Below the pieces are notes generated by a model. The model searched no databases. It was not told the DNA's origin and worked only from the letters and a program-made list of their open reading frames with translations. Both the position numbers and the translations under genes were made by a program. Below, one piece after another: positions 36,309 to 45,701 of a stretch of 57,474 nucleotides of DNA (within the stretch, counting starts at the first letter, position 1; each line of letters begins with the position of its first letter). This stretch comes from Tissierellia bacterium (lineage in GTDB: Bacteria; Bacillota; Clostridia; Tissierellales; Tepidimicrobiaceae), in contig JAAYEU010000025.1 of NCBI GenBank assembly GCA_012728595.1, positions 1 through 57,474 on the forward strand. Direction: 5' to 3'.

Positions 36309-38305
36309 TTTTCCTCACCTTCCTTTAAGTATTCTTCTATAGTTTCAATTAGCAGCTCTTCTACCTCATCTATGGTCTTATCCTCTATTTGGGTTCCAGC
36401 ACTAGTTAAATGGCCTCCTCCTCCTAACTTCTCCAGTATCAACTGAGCAGATATATTACCTAAGGATCTACCACTTATGTGTACCTTTTGACCCCATTGG
36501 GTTAAAACGAAGGAGGCTTCCACCCCGTCTATATTCAACAGGTCATTGGCAGATTGGGCAGCTATTAATATGGAATCCTCCAAATCCGATTCCAATCTAC
36601 CTATTGCTATCTTTTCGAACAGGATCTTGGAATTTTTTATTACATCTGCCTTCTTTAAGTATATATTATAATCATCCCTAAATAACTGCCTTACATTGGT
36701 AGTATCAGCTCCTGCTCGTTTTAATATGGATGCAGCTTCAAAGGTTCTAACTCCCGTTTGAAATGTAAAATTCTTAGTGTCTACCGTTATACCAGCTAAA
36801 AGGGCATCGGCTTCAAACTTAGTCATTTCCAACTTATCCGACATATAGTAAAGCATTTCCGTTACTAACTCACAAGTAGATGAGGCGTAAGGTTCTAGAT
36901 AGGTCAAAACTGGTTCTTCGATAAATTCAGCCCCCCGCCTATGGTGATCGATTACCACTATCTTATCTGTCAATTCTAAAAGCTCCGGTGCTTCTGCAAA
37001 GCTAGGCCTATGATTGTCTACCATTATTAAGAGAGAAGATTCATTGACTACTTCTAAAGCATCCTCCGGACTCAATATTATGTCTAAATACTCTGGTGCT
37101 TCTTCAACCATCCTATTGTATATATTCCTAATAGATGGGTTTACCTTCTCCAATACCAAATAAGCATCTTTCTTTCTATTCCGCACAGCCCTAATTATTC
37201 CGATGCTGGCACCAAAGGAGTCCATATCGGCATTTTTATGGCCCATTACGATTACTTCCTCCGCTTGATCGATTAACTGCATCAGAGCATGAGCGATAAC
37301 CCTCGATCTGACCTTATTCCTCTTCTCTATTGCCTTGGTCTTTCCTCCATAAAAGCTTAGGTTGTTGTCTTCTTTAATAACCGCTTGGTCTCCGCCCCTA
37401 CCCAGGGCAATATCTATGGCTGCTCTAGCAAATTCATAGTTTTCATAAGGATTCTTGCCATTTATTCCTACTCCCATACTCAAGGTTATAGATATTGGAT
37501 TACCCTTATCTATTTCCCTAATCTGGTCCAAAATATCGAACCTCTTATCCTTAATTCTCTCCAAATCCCTATTATGGAATATGAACAGATATTTATCATT
37601 TTCATACTTTCGTACTAGCCCGTTATGTTTAGTCACATAAGAATTTATTACCTTGTCTATTTCCGCCAGCACTATTGGCCTATCCAATTCAGGAGTGGAG
37701 TTCTTTACTTCATCGTAATTATCTACATAGGCTAGACATACGGCTAATATTTCATCCTTATATCTATTATAAAGTTGGGCCTCATCCGTTTTATTAACCA
37801 AATAAAGCATTATAATATTTTCCCTAGTACTGATGGTCTTTTTGCTATCTACTACATTATAGTGAATTTCATAATATTGATCCTCATAGGCTACTTCTAC
37901 TGGCTTTCTATCCTCATCCTCTAAAAGTCTTTCAACCTCCAATTGAGGCAATAGTTCGTCTATTTTTTTGTTTAAAAGGTCCTCATCTGCAAATAGATCC
38001 TTGAATCGGGTATTGTACCAGGATATAGTCCCGTCCATTTCCAGTAAAACCAAGGGAAAAGGCATATTGAATACGGCATGTTTAGTGGCAGTATCGAATT
38101 CTTCTGCTAGACCTTCAATATACTTTTTCCATTCCTTCTCCTTATCCCTTATGGCAACAATGTATTTATAGATTAAATATCCTAAGGCTACGGTTAACAA
38201 TAGGGACAATAGGGGCTGGTAATAGGCTATTATAGCTATTAAAACCCCTATCATTATCAGATAGATTATTCCATCCTTCCATTTAAATATATTTCTATTA
38301 TCCAT
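36305..38305 (-). CDS. gdpP: Cyclic-di-AMP phosphodiesterase GdpP
   Basis: 666 residues. Two N-terminal transmembrane helices are followed by a PAS-like domain (about 75-160, [19 protein letters not shown]), a degenerate GGDEF domain (about 170-305) without an intact GGDEF signature, and a DHH/DHHA1 phosphodiesterase. The last has [37 protein letters not shown] and the [10 protein letters not shown] end motif. GdpP hydrolyses c-di-AMP to pApA and so tunes potassium and wall homeostasis. The neighbours DUF2232 and rplI are the usual ones. Confidence 0.95.
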   Translation of the reverse strand: MDNRNIFKWKDGIIYLIMIGVLIAIIAYYQPLLSLLLTVALGYLIYKYIVAIRDKEKEWKKYIEGLAEEFDTATKHAVFNMPFPLVLLEMDGTISWYNTRFKDLFADEDLLNKKIDELLPQLEVERLLEDEDRKPVEVAYEDQYYEIHYNVVDSKKTISTRENIIMLYLVNKTDEAQLYNRYKDEILAVCLAYVDNYDEVKNSTPELDRPIVLAEIDKVINSYVTKHNGLVRKYENDKYLFIFHNRDLERIKDKRFDILDQIREIDKGNPISITLSMGVGINGKNPYENYEFARAAIDIALGRGGDQAVIKEDNNLSFYGGKTKAIEKRNKVRSRVIAHALMQLIDQAEEVIVMGHKNADMDSFGASIGIIRAVRNRKKDAYLVLEKVNPSIRNIYNRMVEEAPEYLDIILSPEDALEVVNESSLLIMVDNHRPSFAEAPELLELTDKIVVIDHHRRGAEFIEEPVLTYLEPYASSTCELVTEMLYYMSDKLEMTKFEADALLAGITVDTKNFTFQTGVRTFEAASILKRAGADTTNVRQLFRDDYNIYLKKADVIKNSKILFEKIAIGRLESDLEDSILIAAQSANDLLNIDGVEASFVLTQWGQKVHISGRSLGNISAQLILEKLGGGGHLTSAGTQIEDKTIDEVEELLIETIEEYLKEGEEK

Positions 38306-38324
38306 ACTTATCCTCCTAATGGAA

Positions 38325-39263
38325 TTAAACCCTTCTCCTAAAACCCCTAAAATCGAATATGGTATCCAGTATTCCTATAAAGGGTAGAAATCCTGAAAGG
38401 GGTAAAACCAAGAATAAGACGATTAGGAGTCTAGGAATTACCCTTATTTTTCTTGCCTTTAGTTTATAGTCTATAACTGCTAATCCCTGTGTTAAAAATA
38501 GGAAGGATACAATTGCAGTTAGATTTACTAATATGGCCTCATAGTAGAATAACTGTAATTGCTTTATTACAAAGGCTCCCAAAAACATGACAACCGTTCC
38601 TAATAATATATTATTAGGAAGCTTAAATTTTGAAAATCTGGGGATGGAAACTATCCCATATCCAAGCCTTCTAAGGGATAGGGCGGCAAATAAATAGTTT
38701 ACATAGCTTATAATAAAGGAAAAAATCATGGTTAAGGCAGGGACTATTAGGATTACGTATTCAAAGCGCTCCTCCATTAACTCCCTGGCCTTTGAAATTT
38801 CATAGTTAGATGACCCCAGCTCCTTTAAGGTATTTATCCAATAGTTTATGCTTTGATTGGAAAGGTCAGCCAATCTATTTACAAGGCTAGTGCCAGTCAT
38901 ATTTTTAGTAATAGTAGCCATTATTATTATTGAAAACAGAAGGGCCAAGGTGGAAACGGATAAAATAATAAAGGAATTTTTTCTCATTTTCATAGTATGG
39001 ATAAGGGATATGCATAAAGGGGCGAAAAGCACCAATATCAATATACCCGACAGCATATCTAACATTAAACCGATGGATAGCGAAGACAAGATCAAGGCTA
39101 ATAGAGCATGGTTTCTATCATTCATAAATCCTAGTATTATAAAGGGTAAGGGATATATGAATATGAAGCCTGAAAAATAATAGGTTCCCATTAGGACCAA
39201 TATTATAGAAATAGTTATTGCAAATATAAACTCCACTATCTTCCTTTTAAAATCTGATTTCAA
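38325..39263 (-). CDS. DUF2232 (YybS-like) membrane protein
   Basis: 312 residues with about eight transmembrane helices and no catalytic motif. The order upstream of gdpP-rplI-dnaB identifies it as the DUF2232/YybS family, of unknown function. A GTG at 39272 is open but lies within the AGGGGTG site; TTG 39263, eight bases after it, is the more likely start. The gene lies 20 bases before gdpP, so the two are co-transcribed. Confidence 0.87.
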   Translation of the reverse strand: MKSDFKRKIVEFIFAITISIILVLMGTYYFSGFIFIYPLPFIILGFMNDRNHALLALILSSLSIGLMLDMLSGILILVLFAPLCISLIHTMKMRKNSFIILSVSTLALLFSIIIMATITKNMTGTSLVNRLADLSNQSINYWINTLKELGSSNYEISKARELMEERFEYVILIVPALTMIFSFIISYVNYLFAALSLRRLGYGIVSIPRFSKFKLPNNILLGTVVMFLGAFVIKQLQLFYYEAILVNLTAIVSFLFLTQGLAVIDYKLKARKIRVIPRLLIVLFLVLPLSGFLPFIGILDTIFDFRGFRRRV

Positions 39264-39282
39264 AGTCTTCACCCCTTCGCAA

Positions 39283-39606
39283 TCAATTCCTATCAGCCTT
39301 TAAAAAAGTCATCAATTCATTTAAATCTCCATACCATTTCTCTATTTTATGCCCTTCCAGTATATTTAATTTTATCTTATCAATAAGACTTGATTCTATT
39401 TCTTCATAGCTTATTCCTAACCTTTTACTCAATAAAAAGGATAGTAGTATTATATTGGATATTAAATCCTCCAAATCTTCCTTTATATAATCTTCCCCCT
39501 TGGAAAGCAATTGATAAAATTCTGCAATGGTAACAAGTATTTCGCTTTTTAACCATTCTATGGTCCTTAAATTCCTTATTATATCCATATCCCTATTCTC
39601 GTCCAT
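39283..39606 (-). CDS. MazG-like helical protein
   Basis: 107 residues. The arrangement of helices (IRNLRTIEWLKSEILVTIAE, EDLEDLISNIILLSFLLSKR) matches the short 'MazG-like' proteins found between rpsR and DUF2232 in Clostridia. The EExxD metal site of true MazG pyrophosphatases is not complete (EDLEDL is the nearest), so catalysis is doubtful. It is first in the unit that runs through DUF2232, gdpP, rplI and dnaB. Confidence 0.7.
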   Translation of the reverse strand: MDENRDMDIIRNLRTIEWLKSEILVTIAEFYQLLSKGEDYIKEDLEDLISNIILLSFLLSKRLGISYEEIESSLIDKIKLNILEGHKIEKWYGDLNELMTFLKADRN

Positions 39607-39647
39607 AATTTCACCCTTTAAATTTAAGTAAAAATAGTCTTATTAAA

Positions 39648-39676
39648 ATAATACAGAGTATAATATTATATGTCAA
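39648..39676 (-). promoter_or_regulatory. Sigma-A promoter of the mazG-like/gdpP/rplI/dnaB unit
   Basis: Minus strand TTGACA (39671-39676), 17 bases, TATTAT (39648-39653), immediately after the rpsR terminator. Confidence 0.8.
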
Positions 39677-39678
39677 AC

Positions 39679-39701
39679 AAAAAAGAGAGGTTACTCCTCT
39701 C
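39679..39701 (-). terminator. Terminator of rpsF-ssb-rpsR
   Basis: Minus strand GAGAGG-5-CCTCTC then TTTTTTG, directly after the rpsR stop. Confidence 0.8.
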
Positions 39702-39926
39702 CTAATCTGCACTATATGGTAACAATGCAATTTGCCTTGCTCGTTTTATAGCCTTGGTTAATTCTCTTTGATGTTTTGCACAGTTACCAGTAATTCTTCT
39801 TGGAAGAATTTTTCCTCTTTCGGTAATATGCTTTTTTAATCTATTTATATCTTTATAATCTATATGTTCAACCTTATCTTGGCAAAATTCGCATACTCTT
39901 TTTCTTGGTTTAAATCTTCTTTGCAC
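39702..39926 (-). CDS. rpsR: 30S ribosomal protein S18
   Basis: 74 residues. It keeps zinc-type cysteines in KRVCEFC, the [18 protein letters not shown] core and the C-terminal [20 protein letters not shown] that binds 16S rRNA next to S6. The start is GTG after AGGAGGGAG. Third gene of rpsF-ssb-rpsR. Confidence 0.98.
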   Translation of the reverse strand: MQRRFKPRKRVCEFCQDKVEHIDYKDINRLKKHITERGKILPRRITGNCAKHQRELTKAIKRARQIALLPYSAD

Positions 39927-39940
39927 CTTTCTCCCTCCTT

Positions 39941-40372
39941 TTAGAATGGAATGTTGTCATCATCAACTGGCTCAAAACCATCTATTCCTGGGAAGTCTAA
40001 ATCATCGCTAAAGCTTTGAGGAGCATTATCGTTACTCCACTCTAAAAACTTAACCCTATCTGCTACAACTTCAGTTATATACCTTCTTGAACCATCTCTA
40101 GCATCATAAGATCTAGACTGAATTCTTCCCTGAACAGCAGTAAGTCTTCCCTTAGCTAGATAGTTGGCGCAATGTTCTGCTTGTTTACCCCATACTACTA
40201 TATTTATAAAGTCGGCTGTAGGCCGTCCCTGAGCTTCCAATTCCATTTTCTTCTCCTTGGAAAGCTGCTTATCTACGGCTAGACTAAAAGTTGCAACTGG
40301 TGTTCCTGTATTGGGAATATATCTTAGTTCCGGGTCTCTGGTAAGCCTTCCAATTAATATTACACAATTCAC
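39941..40372 (-). CDS. ssb: Single-stranded DNA-binding protein
   Basis: 143 residues. One OB fold (1-110: [40 protein letters not shown]) precedes a short acidic tail ending in DDDNIPF, the partner-binding tip. The start is GTG after AAGGTGG. Its place between rpsF and rpsR is the standard one for the housekeeping SSB. Confidence 0.98.
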   Translation of the reverse strand: MNCVILIGRLTRDPELRYIPNTGTPVATFSLAVDKQLSKEKKMELEAQGRPTADFINIVVWGKQAEHCANYLAKGRLTAVQGRIQSRSYDARDGSRRYITEVVADRVKFLEWSNDNAPQSFSDDLDFPGIDGFEPVDDDNIPF

Positions 40373-40392
40373 AAAAAAACACCACCTTGGAT

Positions 40393-40677
40393 TTATTCAT
40401 CTTCCCTAATTATCATGTGCCTCATAACGCTATCGGAGATTTTGCACACTCTGTCTAGCTCTCTTACAACTTCTGGGGTAGACTCAAAGTTTACAACTAC
40501 ATAGTAACCTTCTGTTAAATCGTTGATTTCATAAGCCAGTTTCCTGTTACCCCATTCATCTACATTTGAAATGGTGCCATTAGATTCGATGATATTTTTT
40601 AATCTGTCAAATTGTTGATTTCTTGCTTCCTCTTCTAGAGTAGGCACAAAAATAAATACTCCTTCGTACTTTCTCAC
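40393..40677 (-). CDS. rpsF: 30S ribosomal protein S6
   Basis: 94 residues from the GTG at 40677, which follows AAGGAGGTGAAAG. The listed 108-residue frame adds an unlikely N-terminal extension. RKYEGVFIFVPTLEEEAR, WGNRKLAYEINDLTEGYYVV and SVMRHMIIR are S6 signatures. It heads the rpsF-ssb-rpsR operon and is paired with S18 on the ribosome. Confidence 0.97.
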   Translation of the reverse strand: MRKYEGVFIFVPTLEEEARNQQFDRLKNIIESNGTISNVDEWGNRKLAYEINDLTEGYYVVVNFESTPEVVRELDRVCKISDSVMRHMIIREDE

Positions 40678-40691
40678 TTCTTTCACCTCCT

Positions 40692-40726
40692 TTTGGACTA
40701 ACGGCTCTAAAAAGAGCAAGGATTTA
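40692..40726 (-). promoter_or_regulatory. Possible S6:S18 autoregulatory leader
   Basis: In the ~50-base leader the RNA has a GCTCTTTTTAGAGC hairpin followed at once by CCG. The S6:S18 leader class is a hairpin with a conserved CCG that mimics the 16S site of the complex. The fit is partial. Confidence 0.35.
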
Positions 40727-40734
40727 TCTACTGA

Positions 40735-40763
40735 ATTATACCATTAATATAAGTTTAGTGCAA
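40735..40763 (-). promoter_or_regulatory. Sigma-A promoter of rpsF-ssb-rpsR
   Basis: Minus strand TTGCAC (40758-40763), 17 bases, TATAAT (40735-40740). Confidence 0.8.
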
Positions 40764-40868
40764 TAGAATGTTTGCTTTTTTTGAGGATTTATCTTTAAAA
40801 ACAATTGTAATTTTTAACTCGTATTAATTTTAAGCTATTACAAAAACTAAAATACCAAATAATAAAAT

Positions 40869-40908
40869 TTTACATAGATTTTACATTCCACCTACATTAG
40901 ATTTAACA
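40869..40908 (+). promoter_or_regulatory. PhoP-type box upstream of pstS
   Basis: Four direct repeats: TTTACA (40869), TTTACA (40880), CCTACA (40891) and TTAACA (40903), at steps of 11, 11 and 12 bases. The Bacillus PhoP box is TT(A/C/T)ACA repeated with about 5-base gaps. A -10 (TATATT, 40924-40929) lies 15 bases below, as in PhoP-activated promoters. Confidence 0.85.
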
Positions 40909-40967
40909 TAAGCCCTTTATGCTTATATTGAATGAAATTTTAATATGAGAAAGGTAGGTAAGAATTC

Positions 40968-41840
40968 ATGAAAAGATTTTTAGGTCTTTTATTAATCTTT
41001 ACAGTTGTAATGGGAATAATATCTGGTTGTTCAAATAATAGCGATGGTTTTAAAGCCGACAGAACTATCAATGTGGTAACTAGAGAAGAAGGCTCGGGAA
41101 CTCGAGGAGCTTTTGTGGAGATAGTGGGAATAATTGAAGAGGATGAAAATGGTGAAGAAGTGGATAGAACTTATGAAGAAGCCATAGTACAAAATAGCAC
41201 CAATGCAGTTATGACTACCGTAGCAGGAGACGATTACAGTATAGGGTATATTTCCCTTGGTTCATTGAACGATACAGTAAAGGCAGTTCAAATAGATGGA
41301 GTTGAAGCTACTGCAGAAAATATATTAAGTGGTTCCTACAAGGTATCAAGACCTTTCAACTTAGCATATAAGGGAGATTTAAGCCTGGTAGCCCAAGACT
41401 TCCTAAACTTTATCCTAAGTAGCCAAGGACAAGAAGTTGTTGCTAATGAAGGGTATGTAAAAGCCAGTATCCAAGCACCAAGCTATGAAGCAATTGGCAG
41501 CCATTCAGGTACTGTAGTGGTAGCAGGTTCTACTTCCGTTACTCCACTGATGGAAAAGCTGGCTGAAGCATATAAGAAATTACACCCAGACGTATCCATT
41601 GAAATTCAATCTACTGGCTCTTCAGCTGGTATGCAATCGGCCATGGAAGGTACAGCCGACATAGGCATGGCTTCAAGGGATTTAAAAGATTCAGAACTAG
41701 CTGAATTAACCAATGTGGTAATAGCCTTAGACGGCATTGCAGTTATAGTAAATAACAACAACCCAATTGAGAATTTAAGCCTTGAGAATTTAAAATCCAT
41801 CTACATGGGTGAAATCACCAGCTGGAGTGAAATAGAATAA
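40968..41840 (+). CDS. pstS: PstS-type phosphate-binding lipoprotein with circularly permuted halves
   Basis: 290 residues. A signal peptide ends in the lipobox ISGC (C21). In ordinary PstS the order is GSTSVxP...DIGMASR...IALDGIAVIVN...GEITxW, then REEGSGTR...GYISLG...FLxFILSxxGQ. Here the second half comes first (TREEGSGTRGAF at 38-49, GYISLGSL at 93-100, DFLNFILSSQGQ at 144-155). The first half follows (AGSTSVTP at 186-193, DIGMASR at 231-237, ALDGIAVIV at 253-261), ending at GEITSWSEIE. All phosphate-contacting segments remain. It binds phosphate outside the membrane and passes it to PstCAB. It is the first gene after the PhoP-type box. Confidence 0.93.
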   Translation: MKRFLGLLLIFTVVMGIISGCSNNSDGFKADRTINVVTREEGSGTRGAFVEIVGIIEEDENGEEVDRTYEEAIVQNSTNAVMTTVAGDDYSIGYISLGSLNDTVKAVQIDGVEATAENILSGSYKVSRPFNLAYKGDLSLVAQDFLNFILSSQGQEVVANEGYVKASIQAPSYEAIGSHSGTVVVAGSTSVTPLMEKLAEAYKKLHPDVSIEIQSTGSSAGMQSAMEGTADIGMASRDLKDSELAELTNVVIALDGIAVIVNNNNPIENLSLENLKSIYMGEITSWSEIE

Positions 41841-41845
41841 AATCC

Positions 41846-41894
41846 CTTTCAATCCATATATCCTAGCTTTAGTTTTGGATATATGGATTGAAAG
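41846..41894 (+). repeat. 18-bp perfect stem-loop between pstS and pstC
   Basis: CTTTCAATCCATATATCC and its exact complement separated by 13 bases. There is no T tract, so it is probably an mRNA-stabilising or partial-termination hairpin that lets pstS be expressed above pstCAB. Confidence 0.75.
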
Positions 41895-41931
41895 TTCACA
41901 TAGATAGAAAAATAGAAATGTAGGTGAAAAG

Positions 41932-42795
41932 ATGAAATCTAAATCTATGGAAAGTATTATGAAAACCATATTCTTTATATCTGCAACCGTATCTATAATA
42001 GCCATAGTACTTATATGTATTTTTATTTTTGCTGGAGGAGTACCCTTTATTGCTGAATACGGATTAAAGGATTTCCTCCTAGGAAGAGAATGGCAGCCTA
42101 GTGACACCCCAGCAAGTTTTGGAATCCTTCCCATGATAATGGGCTCTATCTATGTTACCATAGGGGCAATTATATTAGGGGTTCCAATAGGGATTTTAAC
42201 TGCTACCTATTTGGCTAAATTTTGCAATCATAAGGTATATAGATTCTTAAAACCCTGCATAAACTTGATGGCCGGAATTCCATCCATCGTTTATGGTTTT
42301 TTTGCTTTAGTGGTTTTAGTGCCCATAATTAGAGATATTTTTGGAGGAACTGGCATGAATATAATCACCGCCTCCATCTTATTGGGTATTATGATACTTC
42401 CTACCATTGTTAATATATCTGAATCGGCCATTAGGGCCGTTCCTCAAAGCTATTATGAGGGAAGCATTGCCCTTGGGGCCTCCCACGAAAGGGCCATTAT
42501 ATCGGTGGTACTTCCAGCTGCAAGATCTGGAATACTTTCTAGCGTAATCCTTGGAATAGGCCGTGCTATTGGTGAAACTATGGCGGTTATTTTGGTAGCA
42601 GGTAATCAGGCCCGTATGCCAGCCGGCTTAACTAAAGGGGTTAGAACCCTTACCACCAATATAGTAATGGAGATGGCTTATGCTGCAGATGAGCATAGAC
42701 AAGCTTTAATTGCAACGGCCACAGTATTATTCGTATTCATACTAATAATAAATGGAACTTTCTTAATAATAAAAAGGAGAGCTAACAATGGATAG
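41932..42795 (+). CDS. pstC: Phosphate ABC transporter permease PstC
   Basis: 287 residues with six transmembrane helices. The EAA loop that docks on PstB reads SYYEGSIALGASHERAIISV with VLPAARSGILSSVILGIGRA after it. The periplasmic segment FLLGREWQPSDTPASFGILP is typical of PstC. The ATG follows GTAGGTGAA. The stop overlaps pstA by 8 bases. Confidence 0.95.
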   Translation: MKSKSMESIMKTIFFISATVSIIAIVLICIFIFAGGVPFIAEYGLKDFLLGREWQPSDTPASFGILPMIMGSIYVTIGAIILGVPIGILTATYLAKFCNHKVYRFLKPCINLMAGIPSIVYGFFALVVLVPIIRDIFGGTGMNIITASILLGIMILPTIVNISESAIRAVPQSYYEGSIALGASHERAIISVVLPAARSGILSSVILGIGRAIGETMAVILVAGNQARMPAGLTKGVRTLTTNIVMEMAYAADEHRQALIATATVLFVFILIINGTFLIIKRRANNG

Positions 42796-43606
42796 AACTA
42801 TAAGAAGCATAATTAGGATATCGACTTTTATTACATTTTCCACCTTATTTTTTATAATTGGCTACATTTTGATAAAGGGGATTCCTAGTTTAGACCTATC
42901 CCTCTTTCAGCTAGAATATACAACGGAAAATGTATCCCTTTTTCCAGCTATGGTAACCACCTTGATGTTGATAGCTTTGACTCTAATAATTGCAACGCCT
43001 ATTGGAATATTTACTGCTTTTTATCTAGTAGAGTATGCAAAGAAGGATAGTAAGATTGTAGAAGCCATAAGAATCGCAACGGAAACCCTATCTGGTATAC
43101 CTTCCATAGTATATGGATTATTTGGTATGTTATTCTTCGTCATAAGGCTTAATTTTAAATACTCCCTCTTGGCAGGAGCCTTAACGGTAGGGATTATGGT
43201 CCTCCCCCTTATAATTAGAACTGCAGAAGAAGCCTTGCTTTCTGTAGACAATTCCTTAAGGGAAGCTAGCTTTGGCCTTGGGGCTGGAAAACTTCGTACC
43301 ATATTTAGAATAGTACTACCTGTTGCTATGCCTGGAATACTTTCTGGAGTGATACTGTCCATAGGTCGAATAGTTGGGGAAACGGCTGCTCTGATGTTTA
43401 CACTGGGAACTGCAACCAAGATTCCAGAAGGACTGTTTTCATCTGGCCGTACCCTGGCCCTTCATATGTATGTACTTTCAACTGAAGGATTAAACGTTAA
43501 CGAATCCTATGCAACTGGGGTAATCCTATTACTGGTGGTCTTAATTGTAAATGGATTATCCACCTTATTAAGTAATAAATTAGCAAAGGGGAATGAGGAT
43601 GAGTAA
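42788..43606 (+). CDS. pstA: Phosphate ABC transporter permease PstA
   Basis: 272 residues, six transmembrane helices, with the EAA loop [20 protein letters not shown] and [19 protein letters not shown]. It pairs with PstC in the membrane. Start overlaps pstC, stop overlaps pstB. Confidence 0.95.
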   Translation: MDRTIRSIIRISTFITFSTLFFIIGYILIKGIPSLDLSLFQLEYTTENVSLFPAMVTTLMLIALTLIIATPIGIFTAFYLVEYAKKDSKIVEAIRIATETLSGIPSIVYGLFGMLFFVIRLNFKYSLLAGALTVGIMVLPLIIRTAEEALLSVDNSLREASFGLGAGKLRTIFRIVLPVAMPGILSGVILSIGRIVGETAALMFTLGTATKIPEGLFSSGRTLALHMYVLSTEGLNVNESYATGVILLLVVLIVNGLSTLLSNKLAKGNEDE

Positions 43607-44351
43607 ATTTACTATAAAGGATATGAATTTATATTATGATAATTTCCATGCTTTAAAGGATATAAATATGGATATAGGGGAAAATGAAATAACTGCCTTA
43701 ATCGGTCCTTCAGGCTGTGGGAAGTCTACCCTCTTAAAAAGCTTAAATCGAATGAACGATCTAGTTGAAGGCTGTAGAATTGAAGGAGAAATCCTACTAG
43801 ATGGAGAAGATATATATAATGAGGATTTTGATGTAAACCTACTAAGAAAAAGGGTAGGAATGGTATTTCAAAAACCTAATCCCTTCCCAATAAGCATATA
43901 CGATAATATAGCCTATGGCCCAAGGACTCATGGAATAAAGAATAAATCTCAATTAGACGAAATAGTAGAAAAAAGTTTAAGGGCAGCAGCTATTTGGGAT
44001 GAGGTAAAAGATAATCTTAAAAGGAGTGCCCTTAGGCTTTCAGGTGGACAGCAACAAAGGCTTTGCATTGCAAGGGCACTAGCTGTGGAACCAGAGGTAT
44101 TGCTTATGGATGAACCTACTTCCGCTTTAGACCCAATTTCCACAAGCAAGATCGAAGAATTGGTACAGGAATTAAAAAAACAATATACCATAGTAATTGT
44201 AACCCATAATATGCAGCAGGCTGCTAGAATCTCGGATAAAACTGCTTTTCTTCTGAGTGGTGAATTGATAGAGTTCGATTCAACGGTTCAGCTGTTTACA
44301 GTACCTAAAGATCAGCGTACAGAAAACTATATAACTGGTAGGTTTGGTTAA
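43599..44351 (+). CDS. pstB: Phosphate ABC transporter ATPase PstB
   Basis: 250 residues. Walker [10 protein letters not shown] (36-44), ABC signature LSGGQQQR, Walker [14 protein letters not shown] and the switch histidine in [13 protein letters not shown]. Drives phosphate import through PstCA. An ATG at 43593 is also open, but the one at 43599 has the better distance from AAGGGG. Confidence 0.97.
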   Translation: MSKFTIKDMNLYYDNFHALKDINMDIGENEITALIGPSGCGKSTLLKSLNRMNDLVEGCRIEGEILLDGEDIYNEDFDVNLLRKRVGMVFQKPNPFPISIYDNIAYGPRTHGIKNKSQLDEIVEKSLRAAAIWDEVKDNLKRSALRLSGGQQQRLCIARALAVEPEVLLMDEPTSALDPISTSKIEELVQELKKQYTIVIVTHNMQQAARISDKTAFLLSGELIEFDSTVQLFTVPKDQRTENYITGRFG

Positions 44352-44372
44352 CAAATTGAAAGGGTGGTAAAG

Positions 44373-45023
44373 GTGATCAGAAGTAGATTTGATAGAGAAT
44401 TAGATTTACTTAATAGCGAGTTTATCGAGATGGGAAACTTGGTAGAAAGCGCTATTAAAATTGCAATAACGGCATTAAAGGAACAGAATGTGGAACTAGC
44501 TAAGAGGATTATAAAAGAGGATAATGAAATAGACGATATGGAGAGAAAGATAGAGCAGAGGTGCTTAAAACTATTATTGCAACAACAACCAGTTGCAAAA
44601 GATTTAAGATTTATCTCTTCTGCTTTGAAGATGATAACCGATATGGAGAGGATTGGAGATCAGGCAGCGGATATTTCTGAAATAGCCATAGGATTGGCTG
44701 GCCAAACCTACTTAAAAGAGTTGGTCCATATACCCCAAATGGCAGATGTGGCAATTGAGATGGTTAAAACCAGTATCGATTCCTTCGTAAGAAGGGATAT
44801 AGAACTAGTTAAGAAAGTAATCTCCTACGATGACAAAGTAGACGAATTGTTTGATATAATTAAAGATGAGCTGGTAGATTTAATAAGGGAAAATATAGAA
44901 TACAAAGAACAAGTTGTGGATTTATTGATGATAGCAAAATATTTAGAGAGGATAGGAGATCATGCTGAGAATATAGCAGAATGGGTATATTTTGCAATAG
45001 AAGGAGAGCATTATAGCTGGTAG
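44373..45023 (+). CDS. phoU: Phosphate signalling protein PhoU
   Basis: 216 residues made of two three-helix bundles, each with the metal-binding E/D-x-x-x-D pattern (NEIDDMERKIEQ with DMERIGDQAADI, and YDDKVDELFDI with YLERIGDHAENI). PhoU links Pst transport to the kinase and represses the regulon when phosphate is ample. A GTG at 44364 is also open; the GTG at 44373 gives the standard MIRSRFDREL start. In the pst operon just before the two-component pair. Confidence 0.95.
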   Translation: MIRSRFDRELDLLNSEFIEMGNLVESAIKIAITALKEQNVELAKRIIKEDNEIDDMERKIEQRCLKLLLQQQPVAKDLRFISSALKMITDMERIGDQAADISEIAIGLAGQTYLKELVHIPQMADVAIEMVKTSIDSFVRRDIELVKKVISYDDKVDELFDIIKDELVDLIRENIEYKEQVVDLLMIAKYLERIGDHAENIAEWVYFAIEGEHYSW

Positions 45024-45033
45024 GAGTGATTAA

Positions 45034-45699
45034 ATGTCCTTAATATACTGTATTGAAGATGATGAGAACATTAGGGAGCTGGTAGTTTATGCCCTAAAAA
45101 ATAATGGTTTTGAAGCTGTAGGCTTTGAAAACGGTGATAATTTATTTAATAACCCCATCCCCGATTTAATCATATTGGATATCATGCTGCCTGGCCATGA
45201 CGGATATGCCATTTTAAAGAAGTTGAGGTCCAACTATAAAACAGAGGATATTCCCGTTATAATGCTTACAGCTAAAACCAGCGAATACGATAAGGTAAAA
45301 TCCTTAGATATGGGGGCTGACGACTATATTGAAAAACCCTTTGGAATTATGGAATTGATATCCAGGGTTAAGGCCGTCCTGCGTCGCAGCACCAGAAGGG
45401 ATAGGACTAAAGAATTAAATTTTAAGGGTATATCACTAGACTACGATAAACGGCTTGTTACAGTTAATGGAGAAGAGCTATCCCTCACCCATAAGGAATT
45501 TGAACTCCTATACTATCTGATGAGAAATCAAGGGATTGTATTATCTAGGAATCAGATAATGAATGAAGTATGGGGTTACGATTTTGAAGGAGAAACAAGA
45601 ACCATCGATGTCCATATTAGAACTTTAAGGCTTAAGCTAGGGGATGGTGGAAAACATATTAAAACCATAAGGAATGTGGGCTATAAATTGGGGGATTAG
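45034..45699 (+). CDS. OmpR-family response regulator (PhoP/PhoB-like)
   Basis: 221 residues. The receiver has the acidic pocket E8-D9-D10, phosphoacceptor D49 in LIILDIMLPG and a KP near residue 99. The DNA-binding winged helix (about 130-221) reads LTHKEFELLYYLMRNQGIVL, then RTIDVHIRTLRLKL. It should bind the direct repeats upstream of pstS. The gene lies 10 bases after phoU and 2 before the kinase gene. Confidence 0.95.
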   Translation: MSLIYCIEDDENIRELVVYALKNNGFEAVGFENGDNLFNNPIPDLIILDIMLPGHDGYAILKKLRSNYKTEDIPVIMLTAKTSEYDKVKSLDMGADDYIEKPFGIMELISRVKAVLRRSTRRDRTKELNFKGISLDYDKRLVTVNGEELSLTHKEFELLYYLMRNQGIVLSRNQIMNEVWGYDFEGETRTIDVHIRTLRLKLGDGGKHIKTIRNVGYKLGD

Positions 45700-45701
45700 A
45701 T

